From Verrucomicrobiota bacterium (lineage in GTDB: Bacteria > Verrucomicrobiota > Verrucomicrobiia > Opitutales > Opitutaceae), in NCBI GenBank assembly GCA_963205455.1, contig CAUJJL010000023.1, positions 1 through 64,000 of the forward strand: a stretch of 64,000 bases of DNA, written 5' to 3'. Shown here in pieces: positions 28,052-36,688 of this stretch. Each line of letters begins with the position of its first letter. The stretch's first letter is position 1. The notes under the pieces were generated by a model. The model did no database searches. It worked only from the letters and a program-made list of their open reading frames with translations, and was not told the DNA's origin. Made by a program: the position numbers and the translations under genes.

Positions 28052-28068
28052 GGGAGCTTCCAGCTCCC
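28052..28068. repeat. REP-like palindrome
   Basis: GGGAGCT-TCC-AGCTCCC is a perfect 7-bp inverted repeat with a 3-base loop in the gap between nrdA and the small antitoxin gene. It has the shape of a bacterial REP element. I recall similar extragenic palindromes in Opitutaceae genomes, but that is memory and not shown by this single copy. It could also act as an mRNA-stabilising hairpin after nrdA. Confidence 0.5.
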
Positions 28069-28244
28069 AATTCTCCAATACAGATCTTCGCAAACTTTGC
28101 CGAACTGATCCCGATCCGCCGGACCTGAAAGGTCCCGCTACTCTCAACCGGGCACGTCGAAGCGTGCGGCAAGAAGATGCCCAATGGATGCGCGCGGAAC
28201 TCCTGCTTGCGGATCCACTCGATTGCTGCCATCCTTTGGCCATC

Positions 28245-28442
28245 ATGGTATTTGCCGAGATCAAGACGCAGATCGAACAGCTCCCTCATGAGGAGTTGCT
28301 CAAGGCAATGGCCTATCTGAAGCACCGCCTGCGCTCTGACAATCCGGAATATCAGCGAGAACTGGCGCAGCGTCATGCTGACATCAACTCCGGACGCGGA
28401 GTCACCCTGACAGAGGCCAAAAAACGTTTGGAGAACCGCTAA
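28245..28442 (+). CDS. Small antitoxin-like protein of a RelE/ParE-type module
   Basis: This 65-residue protein begins MVFAEIKTQIEQLPHEELL and ends SGRGVTLTEAKKRLENR. It looks like the short helical antitoxins in which an N-terminal region is followed by a toxin-neutralising tail. The ATG at 28245 is chosen because upstream residues in the same frame derive from repeat DNA. It stops 11 bases before the toxin gene. No classic DNA-binding domain is evident. The assignment rests on the gene pair and not on a strong family match. Confidence 0.65.
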   Translation: MVFAEIKTQIEQLPHEELLKAMAYLKHRLRSDNPEYQRELAQRHADINSGRGVTLTEAKKRLENR

Positions 28443-28453
28443 ATAACCGCACT

Positions 28454-28711
28454 GTGCGTGCGTACGAAGTTATCTTGCACGAACATTCGTGGGCAGCGCT
28501 CGCGGCAACCCGCGGATCCGAAACTCAGCGACTTCTTGCGCGCCTTGACGAGGTGAAGGCGATGCCCTTTCGCAAAGGCGATTTCCAACAATCAGACACC
28601 ACCGGTCGTGTAAACGAGGTTGTTCTCCTCGGCGATTGGCTGGTCACTTACTGGAGCGATCACGCTGTAGCCCAGATCCACGTGGTGAACTTGGAACGGG
28701 TCGAGGACTGA
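28454..28711 (+). CDS. RelE/ParE-superfamily toxin-like protein
   Basis: This 85-residue protein starts at a GTG and reads VRAYEVILHEHSWAALAATRG, followed by RLLARLDEVKAMPFRKGDF and VNEVVLLGDWLVTYWSDHAVAQIHVVNLERVED. The alpha-alpha-beta-beta layout with a final strand ending in a D/R-rich tail is that of RelE/ParE toxins (ribosome-dependent mRNA interferases or gyrase poisons). It lies 11 bases downstream of the small antitoxin-like gene and within flanking inverted repeats. Which of the two activities it has cannot be said. Confidence 0.7.
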   Translation: MRAYEVILHEHSWAALAATRGSETQRLLARLDEVKAMPFRKGDFQQSDTTGRVNEVVLLGDWLVTYWSDHAVAQIHVVNLERVED

Positions 28712-28738
28712 ATGCCTCGACGGAGGTTGCTCAAACCG

Positions 28739-28761
28739 GTCACGACAAAGCGTGCCCCTCC
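28739..28761 (-). repeat. 23-bp repeat, right inverted copy
   Basis: Reverse-complement partner of the copy at 28005-28027 (20 of 23 bases). It starts 28 bases after the toxin stop codon. The rest of the short gap up to 28852 contains nothing else that I can name. Confidence 0.6.
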
Positions 28762-28852
28762 CGTTCGGAAGGCGATGTCAAATCCCTGTTCGGAAACGGC
28801 AGCCAACCGGGCCCTTCTGCTCAACTCGCGTTTCGGACACGGGGAACGGCAG

Positions 28853-31480
28853 TCAGCCTTTTCGCCGGATGACCTGCGGAGCGGCCTCCATCTGGCCGCG
28901 GGTGACGCCCATCTGGTTGAGGAGCTTGAGTTCCCGCCAGAGCTCGGATCCGGAAATCTCGGCTTTCAGGAGCTGCGCATAGCGCGTGACAGTTCGGAAA
29001 ACCTCGTCCGCACCTTCGCTCACGAACTCAACCCGGAAGGACCGCGCGCCGAGTTCGAGAAACCGGCTCACGTACTCCGCTCCCGTCTGCGCACGGTTGT
29101 TGAAGACGGTGTTGCGACATCCCGCGTCGGCCTTCAACGGAAGATCCGCACCCACGCGGTCGCGCAACACCACCCGGTGCCTGTCACACGGACGCCCACA
29201 GTCGCGGTAATCCTTGCCCGATGAGAGAAACGCGCAGAACACGCAGTGCTCCATGTGAAACATCGGCATGTGCTGGTGGATCGTCAGATCAAACCAGCCC
29301 GGAGGCGCGTCACGCAGCAGGGATTCGACCTGCGACACATTCAAATCATAGCTCGCGGTCACGCGCTCCAATCCGTACCGGCGCACAAAATACTCCGCCG
29401 TGAGGGGATTCGCGACATTGAGTGAGAAGTCCCCGCGCTTGCGGTCATTCGCAAAAAAAGCGAGGTGGTCATGATTGCGGACGAGATACCCATCCGCATC
29501 GCAGGATCTCACCTGCTTCAGAATCCATTCCTCACCGGTCTTGAAGATGCGCGGCGGAGCAACCCAGATCGTCGCCTGTCCCGATCCGGCACCAGTAGCC
29601 TGGAGTTCCCGAAAGGCCGCGACGACATCCCGGTAGTGTTTCGGGTTCTCAAACTCGCAATAGATCGTCCGCGCCCCCGCCTTCCACGCCGGTTCAAGCT
29701 GCGCCCGTTCACGGATCGTCGCAATCAGCTCCGGCAAATGGTCTTCAGTCACCACGTTATTCGCATCCGGCGCGACCTCCGTCACATCGGTCCCGCACTC
29801 TTTCAAGACCCACCGGTGCGGACGCGCCCTCAAGGTCTCCAGTGCCGACACCGCTTCGCGTCGCAGGCGGTTGAGCTCGCTGAGCGGAAGCATCACGTCG
29901 CCCTCCAACCGGTTTTCCAGGCGCGCCAGCTTGAACGGCGTCCCTCCGAGGCGCGACAACTGCGCTGCAAGAACTTCCTCGTTCAAGGGCTGCGTCTGGG
30001 CCGCAACCAGCACCATCGTCGATTCGTGTTTCACCACGTGCCCCTGGCCGTCGTCGAGCAGGAGGGTCAGCGGCATGTTCACCCTCCCGTGCACCTCCGC
30101 CGCGATCGGTCTTTGAAACCGCACCTTGTCGCCTGAAAACGTCGCCCGCACATCACGGTCCAGCGCCGGATCATTCGTCTTCCACAGGCGGTTTCCCGCA
30201 CGAATGCGCCTGAAATCGATGTCACCCTGACCAAATCGCAGCGTCGCCTGCGTGCCTCTCATTTCGACTTGGTAGACACGTCCGCCTTCCTCGCGATTCT
30301 CCGGCGTCCCGGCGTCAAACACCACGCCATCACCTGCCTTGAGCGGAGCCAGAGGCGTGAGTGTGACAGAGTCGCTGGCGACATGGTCAATCGTTCCGAC
30401 AAACACGCCGCGCTTCGTGCCGAATCTTCCATGAGCCAGCTTCTGGTTGTCGATCCCGCGAAACCATCCGGTGTACAGTCCCCGCGAAAACGACATTTCC
30501 AGTTCGTAGCGATCTTTCGCCTGCCGACCCGACTGCAAAGCATTTCGATCCGCTCCCCCCGTCCCTGCCCCGGCAACCTCCCCGCCTGATTCGATCTCCC
30601 GCAAGGCGCGGTCCAGCGCACCGCGATAGACCCGGGTGATGCTCGCGACATACTCCGGGCTCTTGAGTCGCCCCTCGATCTTCAGGGAAGCCACCCCAAC
30701 GCGTATCAACTCCGGCAATACATCAATCCCCGCCAGGTCCTGCGGGCTGAGCAGGTACTTGCGGTCGCCGAGATCCACCTTTTCCCCGTCGGAATAGAGC
30801 TCATACGGCAGGCGACACGCCTGCGCGCACTCGCCGCGGTTCGCCGACCGACCACCGAGAGATTCACTTGTCAGGCACTGTCCGGAATAAGCGACACAGA
30901 GTGCGCCATGGACAAACACCTCCAGCGGCAGGCGCATCGCCTCGCCGCCCTGCGCTTCCTGAATTTTCCCGATCTCCGTGATCGAGTTCTCCCGGGCGAG
31001 CACGACCAGTTGTGCCCCGAGTTCCCGTGCAAAGGCGACCCCTGCCGCGCTGGTCACCGTCATCTGTGTGGACGTATGAATCGGAAAGTCCGGTGAAAGC
31101 GACCGTATGAGGCGGCAGATCCCGACGTCCTGCACGATCGCTGCATCCACACCGGCCGCAATGATGCCGCGAAGGTAGTCGGCCGCTTCGCGCAACTCGG
31201 ACGTGAACACCAGCGTGTTGAACGTAACATACCCGCGCACGCCGCGCCGATGCAGGAACGCCATCAATTCGGGCAGGTCCGCCTGTGTGAAGTTCTTCGC
31301 CCGCATGCGCGCATTGAATCGCTCGAGGCCGAAGTAGACCGCGTCGGCACCGTTCTCCACCGCGGCACGCACACAATCCCAGTCACCCGCGGGCGCCAGC
31401 AGCTCTGGACGGGCAATGCCCCGCACCGGCTGCCCGGGAGCAACCACGCCCTCGATGAAATTCACGGTTTCAGCGGGCAT
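28853..31480 (-). CDS. Peptidase U32 family protein (collagenase-like, with DUF3656)
   Basis: This 875-residue protein has a U32 domain in the first half: PELLAPAGDWDCVRAAVENGADAVYFG, then EVFVHGALCVAYSGQCLTSE and RGECAQACRLPYELY, the Cys-rich signature of the family (an iron-sulfur site in characterised relatives), and SLKIEGRLKSPEYVASITRVYR. The second half contains a DUF3656-like beta domain and a second barrel region. The nearest characterised relatives are RlhA and TrhP, which act in RNA hydroxylation using prephenate-derived chemistry. It is longer than E. coli RlhA (about 650). It is the last gene of a possible operon with the yqjD/yqjE/yqjK-like genes. Confidence 0.88.
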   Translation of the reverse strand: MPAETVNFIEGVVAPGQPVRGIARPELLAPAGDWDCVRAAVENGADAVYFGLERFNARMRAKNFTQADLPELMAFLHRRGVRGYVTFNTLVFTSELREAADYLRGIIAAGVDAAIVQDVGICRLIRSLSPDFPIHTSTQMTVTSAAGVAFARELGAQLVVLARENSITEIGKIQEAQGGEAMRLPLEVFVHGALCVAYSGQCLTSESLGGRSANRGECAQACRLPYELYSDGEKVDLGDRKYLLSPQDLAGIDVLPELIRVGVASLKIEGRLKSPEYVASITRVYRGALDRALREIESGGEVAGAGTGGADRNALQSGRQAKDRYELEMSFSRGLYTGWFRGIDNQKLAHGRFGTKRGVFVGTIDHVASDSVTLTPLAPLKAGDGVVFDAGTPENREEGGRVYQVEMRGTQATLRFGQGDIDFRRIRAGNRLWKTNDPALDRDVRATFSGDKVRFQRPIAAEVHGRVNMPLTLLLDDGQGHVVKHESTMVLVAAQTQPLNEEVLAAQLSRLGGTPFKLARLENRLEGDVMLPLSELNRLRREAVSALETLRARPHRWVLKECGTDVTEVAPDANNVVTEDHLPELIATIRERAQLEPAWKAGARTIYCEFENPKHYRDVVAAFRELQATGAGSGQATIWVAPPRIFKTGEEWILKQVRSCDADGYLVRNHDHLAFFANDRKRGDFSLNVANPLTAEYFVRRYGLERVTASYDLNVSQVESLLRDAPPGWFDLTIHQHMPMFHMEHCVFCAFLSSGKDYRDCGRPCDRHRVVLRDRVGADLPLKADAGCRNTVFNNRAQTGAEYVSRFLELGARSFRVEFVSEGADEVFRTVTRYAQLLKAEISGSELWRELKLLNQMGVTRGQMEAAPQVIRRKG

Positions 31481-31485
31481 TCAGG

Positions 31486-31881
31486 TCAGGAGGATTTCGC
31501 TCCCGACAACGACCGGCGGAGCCTTACGATCCTCACAGCCTCCTCCTGGGTTGGCACCTGGAAGGCGCCACGCGCGGACCTCGCAACGAGGGGAAAAGCC
31601 TTCCTGGCCAGCTTCCACGCGACTGGCACCCAAAGCAGGGCCTTGGCGCGCCACGGCAGACGACGCAGGAGTGCACGCTGTGCAAGAAAGCCGAGCGAAC
31701 CCGAAATCATCCGCACACCCCACGGCAGCGACTGCCATCGGGACTGGATCGACTCGATCCAGCCAAGCGGACGCAGGACCTCGCGCGCGTGGACAGCCAT
31801 CTCCGCACGTTGAAGCCGGATGCGCATGCGCAGGATCTCTTTCCTGCGTTCGAGCTGGATCAGTTCTTCTCGCGGAAACAT
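31486..31881 (-). CDS. YqjK-like small protein
   Basis: This 131-residue basic protein has an N-terminal charged helix (LIQLERRKEILRMRIRLQRAEMAVHAREVL) and possible short hydrophobic stretches (PWGVRMISGSLGFLAQ and AKALLWVPVAWKLA). It overlaps the holin-like gene by 22 bases and ends 5 bases before the U32 gene. Its place after an ElaB/YqjD-like and a YqjE-like gene matches the E. coli yqjDEK order. The sequence match itself is weak, so the call is mostly from context. Confidence 0.55.
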   Translation of the reverse strand: MFPREELIQLERRKEILRMRIRLQRAEMAVHAREVLRPLGWIESIQSRWQSLPWGVRMISGSLGFLAQRALLRRLPWRAKALLWVPVAWKLARKAFPLVARSARGAFQVPTQEEAVRIVRLRRSLSGAKSS

Positions 31882-32243
31882 GTGCGATCCTCTGCAAGCT
31901 CCTGAAGCGTGGCGTCAAATGGCCGCGGCTGTCGGGCCAGAAAACGCCTGAATGCGATCACGATAACGACGAACACCACCAGGTAGAGCGCCGCCAGCGA
32001 CGCCATCGCGAGCAAGGGAGAACTCTTCCACAGCCAGAACGCCAGAGCGATGCTGCAGAACGTCAAGGCCATCACCCCCGTGAAAAGCGCGGCGGTTATC
32101 CAGATCAGAAACTGCAGCAGCCGAAGCTTCTCCTCCTGCAATTCGACCGAGAGCAGCGTGAGCCGCGCCTGGATCAGCCCTAGCGTCTTGTCGCCAAGCG
32201 CACGGAGTGATTTCAGGAAACCGGCTGAGGATTCGTTTTCCAT
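31860..32243 (-). CDS. YqjE-like / phage holin superfamily III membrane protein
   Basis: This 127-residue inner-membrane protein begins MENESSAGFLKSLRALGDKTLGLIQARL and has two membrane helices: LRLLQFLIWITAALFTGVMALTFCSIALAFW and LLAMASLAALYLVVFVVIVIAF. This is the layout of the holin-X/YqjE family (PF07332-like). The start at 32243 is chosen over 32285 because the extra 14 residues look non-conserved. It lies between the DUF883 and YqjK-like genes. In E. coli the equivalent genes are linked to stationary-phase and osmotic stress. It is not a phage remnant: there are no other phage genes nearby. Confidence 0.72.
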   Translation of the reverse strand: MENESSAGFLKSLRALGDKTLGLIQARLTLLSVELQEEKLRLLQFLIWITAALFTGVMALTFCSIALAFWLWKSSPLLAMASLAALYLVVFVVIVIAFRRFLARQPRPFDATLQELAEDRTCFREKN

Positions 32244-32304
32244 GTTCAAAGAAACACCCGCGCGGGCACCCGGCTGAGCGGGCACATTCCGGCAGGCAGT
32301 CGCA

Positions 32305-32613
32305 TTAACGTCCGCGCCTGAGCAGCGCGCCGATCAGCACGCCCACGCCAAGAGCAATTGCAAGCGACTCGTACGGATGCGCACGGATCGCCTCATCGGT
32401 CCGGCGCGCACCTTCGCTCACCTTCTCCTTCGCGGAATCATAGAGCTCAGTGAGACGCTCCTGGGCTTCGGCAAGGCGTTCGCGCAACTGTTCCATCTTG
32501 TCGCGGGCATGATCGGTGATGTCGCCACCCATCAGCCCCTCCGCTTCAGCGACAAGTGCGCGGAGTTCTTCGAGCAGGGCATCGGGTGTCTGGGAGGATT
32601 TTGATTTGGCCAT
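32305..32613 (-). CDS. ElaB/YqjD/YgaM-like DUF883 membrane-anchored protein
   Basis: This 102-residue protein has a coiled, charged N-terminal helix (LLEELRALVAEAEGLMGG and MEQLRERLAEAQERLTELYDSAKEKV) and a single C-terminal anchor (AIRAHPYESLAIALGVGVLIGALLRRGR). The conserved HPYESL and GXXXG-type anchor are family marks. In E. coli, YqjD and ElaB tether ribosomes to the membrane in stationary phase. Start at 32613 (MAKSKSSQ); the longer frame upstream is non-conserved. It heads a possible four-gene operon ending in the U32 gene. Confidence 0.85.
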   Translation of the reverse strand: MAKSKSSQTPDALLEELRALVAEAEGLMGGDITDHARDKMEQLRERLAEAQERLTELYDSAKEKVSEGARRTDEAIRAHPYESLAIALGVGVLIGALLRRGR

Positions 32614-32784
32614 GGTGGATTGTTTCTTTGTATCGGACGAAGTTATCTGCACATCCCTGCAACCTAAAAATTGCGGAGAGGTGAGCCGGACCGATTGGCC
32701 CTCGAAGACGTGGTAAACGCGGCGATGGCCATGCCGGACAGAAGCGTGAGTCCGCAACCTATGCAAACCGCCCCTTCTGTAAAG

Positions 32785-32802
32785 GGCAACCGGCGGGTTG
32801 CC
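32785..32802 (-). terminator. Hairpin after the histidine kinase gene
   Basis: Read on the minus strand, GGCAACC-CGCC-GGTTGCC forms a perfect 7-bp stem 41 bases after the kinase stop, followed by CTTTACAG. The T-tract is poor, so it may be a weak terminator or a Rho-assisted site. It lies upstream of the DUF883 gene, whose promoter would be in 32614-32784. Confidence 0.45.
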
Positions 32803-32843
32803 TGCCTCAGTCAGCTTTCGGCTTCCTCCCGCTCACACGACCC

Positions 32844-34646
32844 TCAAGGGCTCTTCGGCAGGTTGAAATGGAAATCGCTGCCGCCTCCGGGTTCGCTGCG
32901 GCAACCAATAGAACCGCCATGCGCAACCACAATCTCGCGGCAAATGCTGAGTCCCAGTCCGGCCCCCTTTGTCTGCTCCGTGGCCTGCCCCGGCACCCGG
33001 TAAAACCGGTCGAACACTTTTCCGATGCTCTCCGGCGGGATGCCGGGGCCCTCATCACGCACACCAAAACGAATGAAACCCTCCTCGGCCGCCCGCGCAT
33101 AGAGGGTGATCTTCGAACCGTGCGGCGAATATTTTGACGCATTGCCGAGCAGGTTGATGAACACATGCCGGATGCGGTCGCGATCCACGGAAACAGTTTC
33201 GGCCTGCGGCGGACACTCGATCGCCAATTTCTGCCCCGCCGATTGCAGGATCGGCTGGATCTCACGGGCCATGTCGCGCAGCAACACCTCGACCTCCACC
33301 TCGCTGCGATTCATCGCGGAAACCCCGCTCTCAAGCCGCGACAGATCGAGCAGGTCGTTGATGATCCGCAGAAGCCGGTCGGCCCCTTCTTTTGCCGTTT
33401 CCAGAAGTTCCTTCTGCTCGGGGGAGACCGCGCCAAGATTGGGCTCGAGCAAGAGGTAGACTGCAAGTCGCAGGCTCGTCAGGGGCGTCTTCAGTTCATG
33501 GCTGACCGTCCCCACGAGGTTGCTCTTGGCATCGTCGAGCAGGCGGAATTTCGTGACGTCTTGAAGGATGACCGCCGCCCCTTCCCGCCCGGTGATGGCA
33601 TCGTGAATCGCGAGCGTGCGTGGCAGGTAGTACCGATCCTCCCTGCCCGAGCGAAGCGACACCACCTGGTCGTAGCCCGAAGGTAATTCATGCCGTCCCG
33701 AGGCGATCACGCGGTTCACGCGCTCCACAAGCGCAGCCGGAAGCGCCGGTTCCGTCAGTCCGATCGCACGCGCCGCGGGATTCACGAGTTCGACGCTTCC
33801 TTCCCTGGAAACAACCACCACAGGATCGGGCGAGGCCGTCAGCGTCGCCTGTGTCGTTCTCTGCGCACTGCGGACCTCCTCCCGCAATTCATCGCGATAG
33901 TCGCGCAGCTTCGCGGCCATGTCGTTGAAAACCACCGCGAGTTGTCCGAGTTCGTCGTTCGAAAGGACCGGCACCCGTGTTTCCAATTTCCCCTCGCCAA
34001 GCGCCCGAGCCGACGCGGTAAGCGCCTGCACGGGCCGGAGCAACGCACGGGCGAGGCGATAGCTCAAATAGATCGAGAGCAAGATCCCTCCCACCATCGC
34101 TGCTACGAGGAGATTGATCGCAAGCCGGACAGTCCTGGAGGCCTGTGCACTGACCTCTTGCACGTGCTGGTAGTCCTTCACCGCGAGTTCCTCGATCGCG
34201 GTGAGCGACCGAAAGAATCGCATTTCCGCTGCACGGTAATCCGCAAGGATGTTTCCCGCACCCGCTCCTCCTGATTGCAGCGTCCGCTCGGCCTGGGCCG
34301 CCAGATCGGCCTGGGCCTTTTCGATCTTCCCCACCAGCTCCATGCGCGGCGTGCCAGCCGAAGCGATCGATTGCTCGAACAGCAGGCGCTTGAAACGCGA
34401 CTGCTCTTCGAGAAATGCCTTGCGGACCTCCAGCGAATTGTCGCGTGACACCTGCGTCAGCGCCGTGTGCATGCGCGTCGCCGCATCCCGCAATTCATAG
34501 CCGGCGATCAGCGCGCGATAGTTTTTCACCAGGTCCTGCTCGATGGCGCGGGCGAGTCCGCGCGACACGTGCAGGGCATAGAACCCCATAGCAAGAAACA
34601 AGAGGAGCAGCGGCAGGAGTCCGAGGTAAAGTCGCGTGCGAAGCAT
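32844..34646 (-). CDS. KinB-like sensor histidine kinase
   Basis: This 600-residue kinase has an N-terminal membrane helix (LGLLPLLLLFLAMGFYAL), a periplasmic helical sensor, a second helix (LAINLLVAAMVGGILLSIYLSY), a HAMP domain (ALLRPVQALTASARALGEGKL), a PAS domain, the HisKA box VSHELKTPLTSLR (His about residue 383) and an HATPase region (NLLGNASKYSP, DEGPGIPPESIGKVFDRFYR, GAGLGLSICREIV). Length and order match Pseudomonas KinB (about 595). The response regulator gene lies 33 bases upstream in the same direction, and is AlgB-like, so the two form one system. The stimulus is not known. Confidence 0.92.
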   Translation of the reverse strand: MLRTRLYLGLLPLLLLFLAMGFYALHVSRGLARAIEQDLVKNYRALIAGYELRDAATRMHTALTQVSRDNSLEVRKAFLEEQSRFKRLLFEQSIASAGTPRMELVGKIEKAQADLAAQAERTLQSGGAGAGNILADYRAAEMRFFRSLTAIEELAVKDYQHVQEVSAQASRTVRLAINLLVAAMVGGILLSIYLSYRLARALLRPVQALTASARALGEGKLETRVPVLSNDELGQLAVVFNDMAAKLRDYRDELREEVRSAQRTTQATLTASPDPVVVVSREGSVELVNPAARAIGLTEPALPAALVERVNRVIASGRHELPSGYDQVVSLRSGREDRYYLPRTLAIHDAITGREGAAVILQDVTKFRLLDDAKSNLVGTVSHELKTPLTSLRLAVYLLLEPNLGAVSPEQKELLETAKEGADRLLRIINDLLDLSRLESGVSAMNRSEVEVEVLLRDMAREIQPILQSAGQKLAIECPPQAETVSVDRDRIRHVFINLLGNASKYSPHGSKITLYARAAEEGFIRFGVRDEGPGIPPESIGKVFDRFYRVPGQATEQTKGAGLGLSICREIVVAHGGSIGCRSEPGGGSDFHFNLPKSP

Positions 34647-34679
34647 GGTCGCTGGGTGACGTGTCTCGCACTGCCCGTG

Positions 34680-36014
34680 CTAGACGAGGCCGAGTCGCTG
34701 ACGCTTCCGGTAGAGCGTGGCAGGATCGATGCCGAGGATGCGCGCCGCCTCGTCGAGATTGCGCGACACCGACAGGATGCGCCTGATGTGCTCCGCCTCC
34801 AGTTCGTCCAGAGTGGCGCGCGCGCCCACACCCACCATCGATACGGACCCGCCTCTGAAATCGTCCGGCAATTCATCGAGCTGAATCGTCGCAGACTTCG
34901 CGAGGATCACGGCGCGTTCCACCACATTGCGAAGCTCACGCAGGTTGCCAGGCCAGGCATAGCGGCTGAAGGCAGTGAGGACCTCGGGTGAGAATGTCAT
35001 CGGCGTCCTGCCCATGCGTCCCGCAAAGAAGGCGAGGTACCGGTTGGCAAACGCCTGAAGATCCGCCGGCCGGTCCTTTAGGCCGGGAAGGCCCAGGGCG
35101 ATGACGTTGAGGCGATAAAACAGATCCTCGCGGAAGCGCCCGGCCTTCACCTCGTCCGCAAGTGTCCGGTTTGTCGCGGCGATGACCCGTACGTTGGCTC
35201 GCCTGGGCTTCGCCTCGCCCAGCCGCTCATACTCGCGCTCCTGCAGGAGGCGGAGCAGCTTGGGCTGGATCTCGAGCGGCATTTCCCCGATTTCGTCGAG
35301 GAACAGTGTACCACCGTCGGCCGCGGCCACCTTGCCGAAGGTTTCATTGACCGCACCCGTGAAGGCACCCTTGACGTGCCCGAAAAGTTCGCTCTCCAGG
35401 AGTTCCCGCGAAAGGCTGGGACAATTGACCGTGACGAACGGCATTTCCCGCTGGGCGCTGCGCTGATGAAGCTCCCGTGCAAGCACGCTCTTGCCTGTGC
35501 CGCTGGGCCCAAGAATGAGGATCGTTGCAGGGGTCTCAGCCGCCTTGAAGGCAATCTCCAGCATCCTTTGAACCACGTGTTCGTTCGAAGTGAACTCACT
35601 TTCAGGCGACTCACTTGCAAGCTGCGATTCCAGTTGCTGCACGCGTTTTTCAAGTCGCCGGGTGCGTCCGATCTTGTCCAGCACCTGACGGATCTGGTCC
35701 GGCGTGAAGGGCTTGGGAATGAAATCAAACGCGCCGCGGCGCATCGCCTCCACCGCCGTCGCAATGGTCGCATAGGCCGTGAACATGACCACCGCCAACC
35801 CCGGGTGGAGCTTCTGGAGGCGTCCCAGCACGTCGAGTCCATCCTCATTTGCCAGCTTCAGGTCGAGGAAACAAACGTCGCACAGCTCATCTTCGAGAAG
35901 TTTCAGGCCCCGCGCGCCGCTGGGTGCCTCAAATGGCTCATGCCCCATGCTCTTGACCGCGAGCAGGGTGGTTCGCCGGATGGTGGCCTCGTCATCGATG
36001 ATCAGAACACGCAT
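34680..36014 (-). CDS. AlgB-like sigma-54-dependent response regulator
   Basis: This 444-residue NtrC-type activator has a receiver domain (MRVLIIDDEA start, phosphoacceptor D51 in VCFLDLKL, Lys in PKPFTP), an AAA+ domain with Walker A GPSGTGKS, the sigma-54 contact loop GAFTGA, Walker B GGTLFLDEIGEMP and the Arg finger region, and a Fis-type helix-turn-helix (LDEAARILGIDPATLYRKRQRLGL). Start at 36014 gives MRVLIIDD; the in-frame ATG at 36026 adds four residues. It precedes the KinB-like kinase gene. In Pseudomonas the pair controls alginate and virulence genes; here targets are unknown. A terminator sits upstream, so the promoter is probably close to the start. Confidence 0.93.
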   Translation of the reverse strand: MRVLIIDDEATIRRTTLLAVKSMGHEPFEAPSGARGLKLLEDELCDVCFLDLKLANEDGLDVLGRLQKLHPGLAVVMFTAYATIATAVEAMRRGAFDFIPKPFTPDQIRQVLDKIGRTRRLEKRVQQLESQLASESPESEFTSNEHVVQRMLEIAFKAAETPATILILGPSGTGKSVLARELHQRSAQREMPFVTVNCPSLSRELLESELFGHVKGAFTGAVNETFGKVAAADGGTLFLDEIGEMPLEIQPKLLRLLQEREYERLGEAKPRRANVRVIAATNRTLADEVKAGRFREDLFYRLNVIALGLPGLKDRPADLQAFANRYLAFFAGRMGRTPMTFSPEVLTAFSRYAWPGNLRELRNVVERAVILAKSATIQLDELPDDFRGGSVSMVGVGARATLDELEAEHIRRILSVSRNLDEAARILGIDPATLYRKRQRLGLV

Positions 36015-36115
36015 GAAATCGCACAAATCCGAATGGATCCGGATTTTGCGCCACAGTTCCGCCGGTTCGCAATCCTTCGCTGACGGACCGCCCTGCGACC
36101 CTCAATAAAAGCCAA

Positions 36116-36142
36116 GGCGGGGCTGCCGATGGCAGCCCCGCC
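36116..36142 (-). terminator. Perfect 12-bp rho-independent terminator
   Basis: GGCGGGGCTGCC pairs with GGCAGCCCCGCC across a 3-base loop. On the minus strand it is followed by TTGGCTTTTATT, a terminator-like tract. It ends transcription from the small membrane protein gene at 36234-36431 and insulates the AlgB-like gene. Confidence 0.75.
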
Positions 36143-36233
36143 AGGTCCAGCTTCAACTAACAATCCTGAAAGCTACGCTCTCAGGAAATCCGGGAACGCC
36201 CGCCCTCCAGCATGAAAGAACAGGCGCGCGTAT

Positions 36234-36431
36234 TCATTTTCCTTGGGTCCGGGGTCGGACGAACGGCAACAGAAAGGCAAGAATGAGGAAAACAACGGCG
36301 AGCCCACGTACCCATAGACTCAGGTTTTGGCCAGCGGTTCCACCAGCCGCAAAGCCACCCGCCACGCCCGCCAGCAGGCAGAGCGTGATGGACCACGGGA
36401 GCATCGTCGAGCGAGACAGCAAAGCCATCAT
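36234..36431 (-). CDS. Small two-helix membrane protein, unrecognised
   Basis: This 65-residue protein (MMALLSRSTMLPWSITLCLLAG, then VRGLAVVFLILAFLLPFVRPR) has two predicted membrane helices joined by a Gly-rich turn. I do not recognise a family. The start at 36431 is supported by a GGAGGGG sequence about 14 bases upstream; a longer frame from 36656 exists but its N-terminus is not convincing. A strong terminator follows about 90 bases after the stop, which supports a real transcript. Confidence 0.5.
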   Translation of the reverse strand: MMALLSRSTMLPWSITLCLLAGVAGGFAAGGTAGQNLSLWVRGLAVVFLILAFLLPFVRPRTQGK

Positions 36432-36688
36432 ACGAATCTCTAATGCCCCTCCCATGCCAATCGCGATAGTGCGTTGCCCAACCAACTTTCCCTTTGTGAT
36501 TTCTGCAATTATCACATTCAACCTGCGGTGTTCCACTTCGCTCCCCTCCATGCATTTTTCAGCAGGCCCGCCCCGGGTTTCCTGTGAGTTGCATGATATT
36601 CCCCGCAAGTCCTTTCCTTCCCTGGTCCAGCATTTTCTGAGTTCGCTTCGATCCACCTTCGTTATTCTCCTCGTCGTTTCCCGCGATC

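Noticed and set aside
28712..29224. Frame of 170 codons overlapping the U32 gene
   Set aside because: It is the antisense shadow of the U32 gene after the first 140 bases.
31860..32243. Phage holin as a sign of a prophage
   Set aside because: The family also contains chromosomal YqjE proteins, and the two neighbours match yqjD and yqjK; no other phage genes are present.
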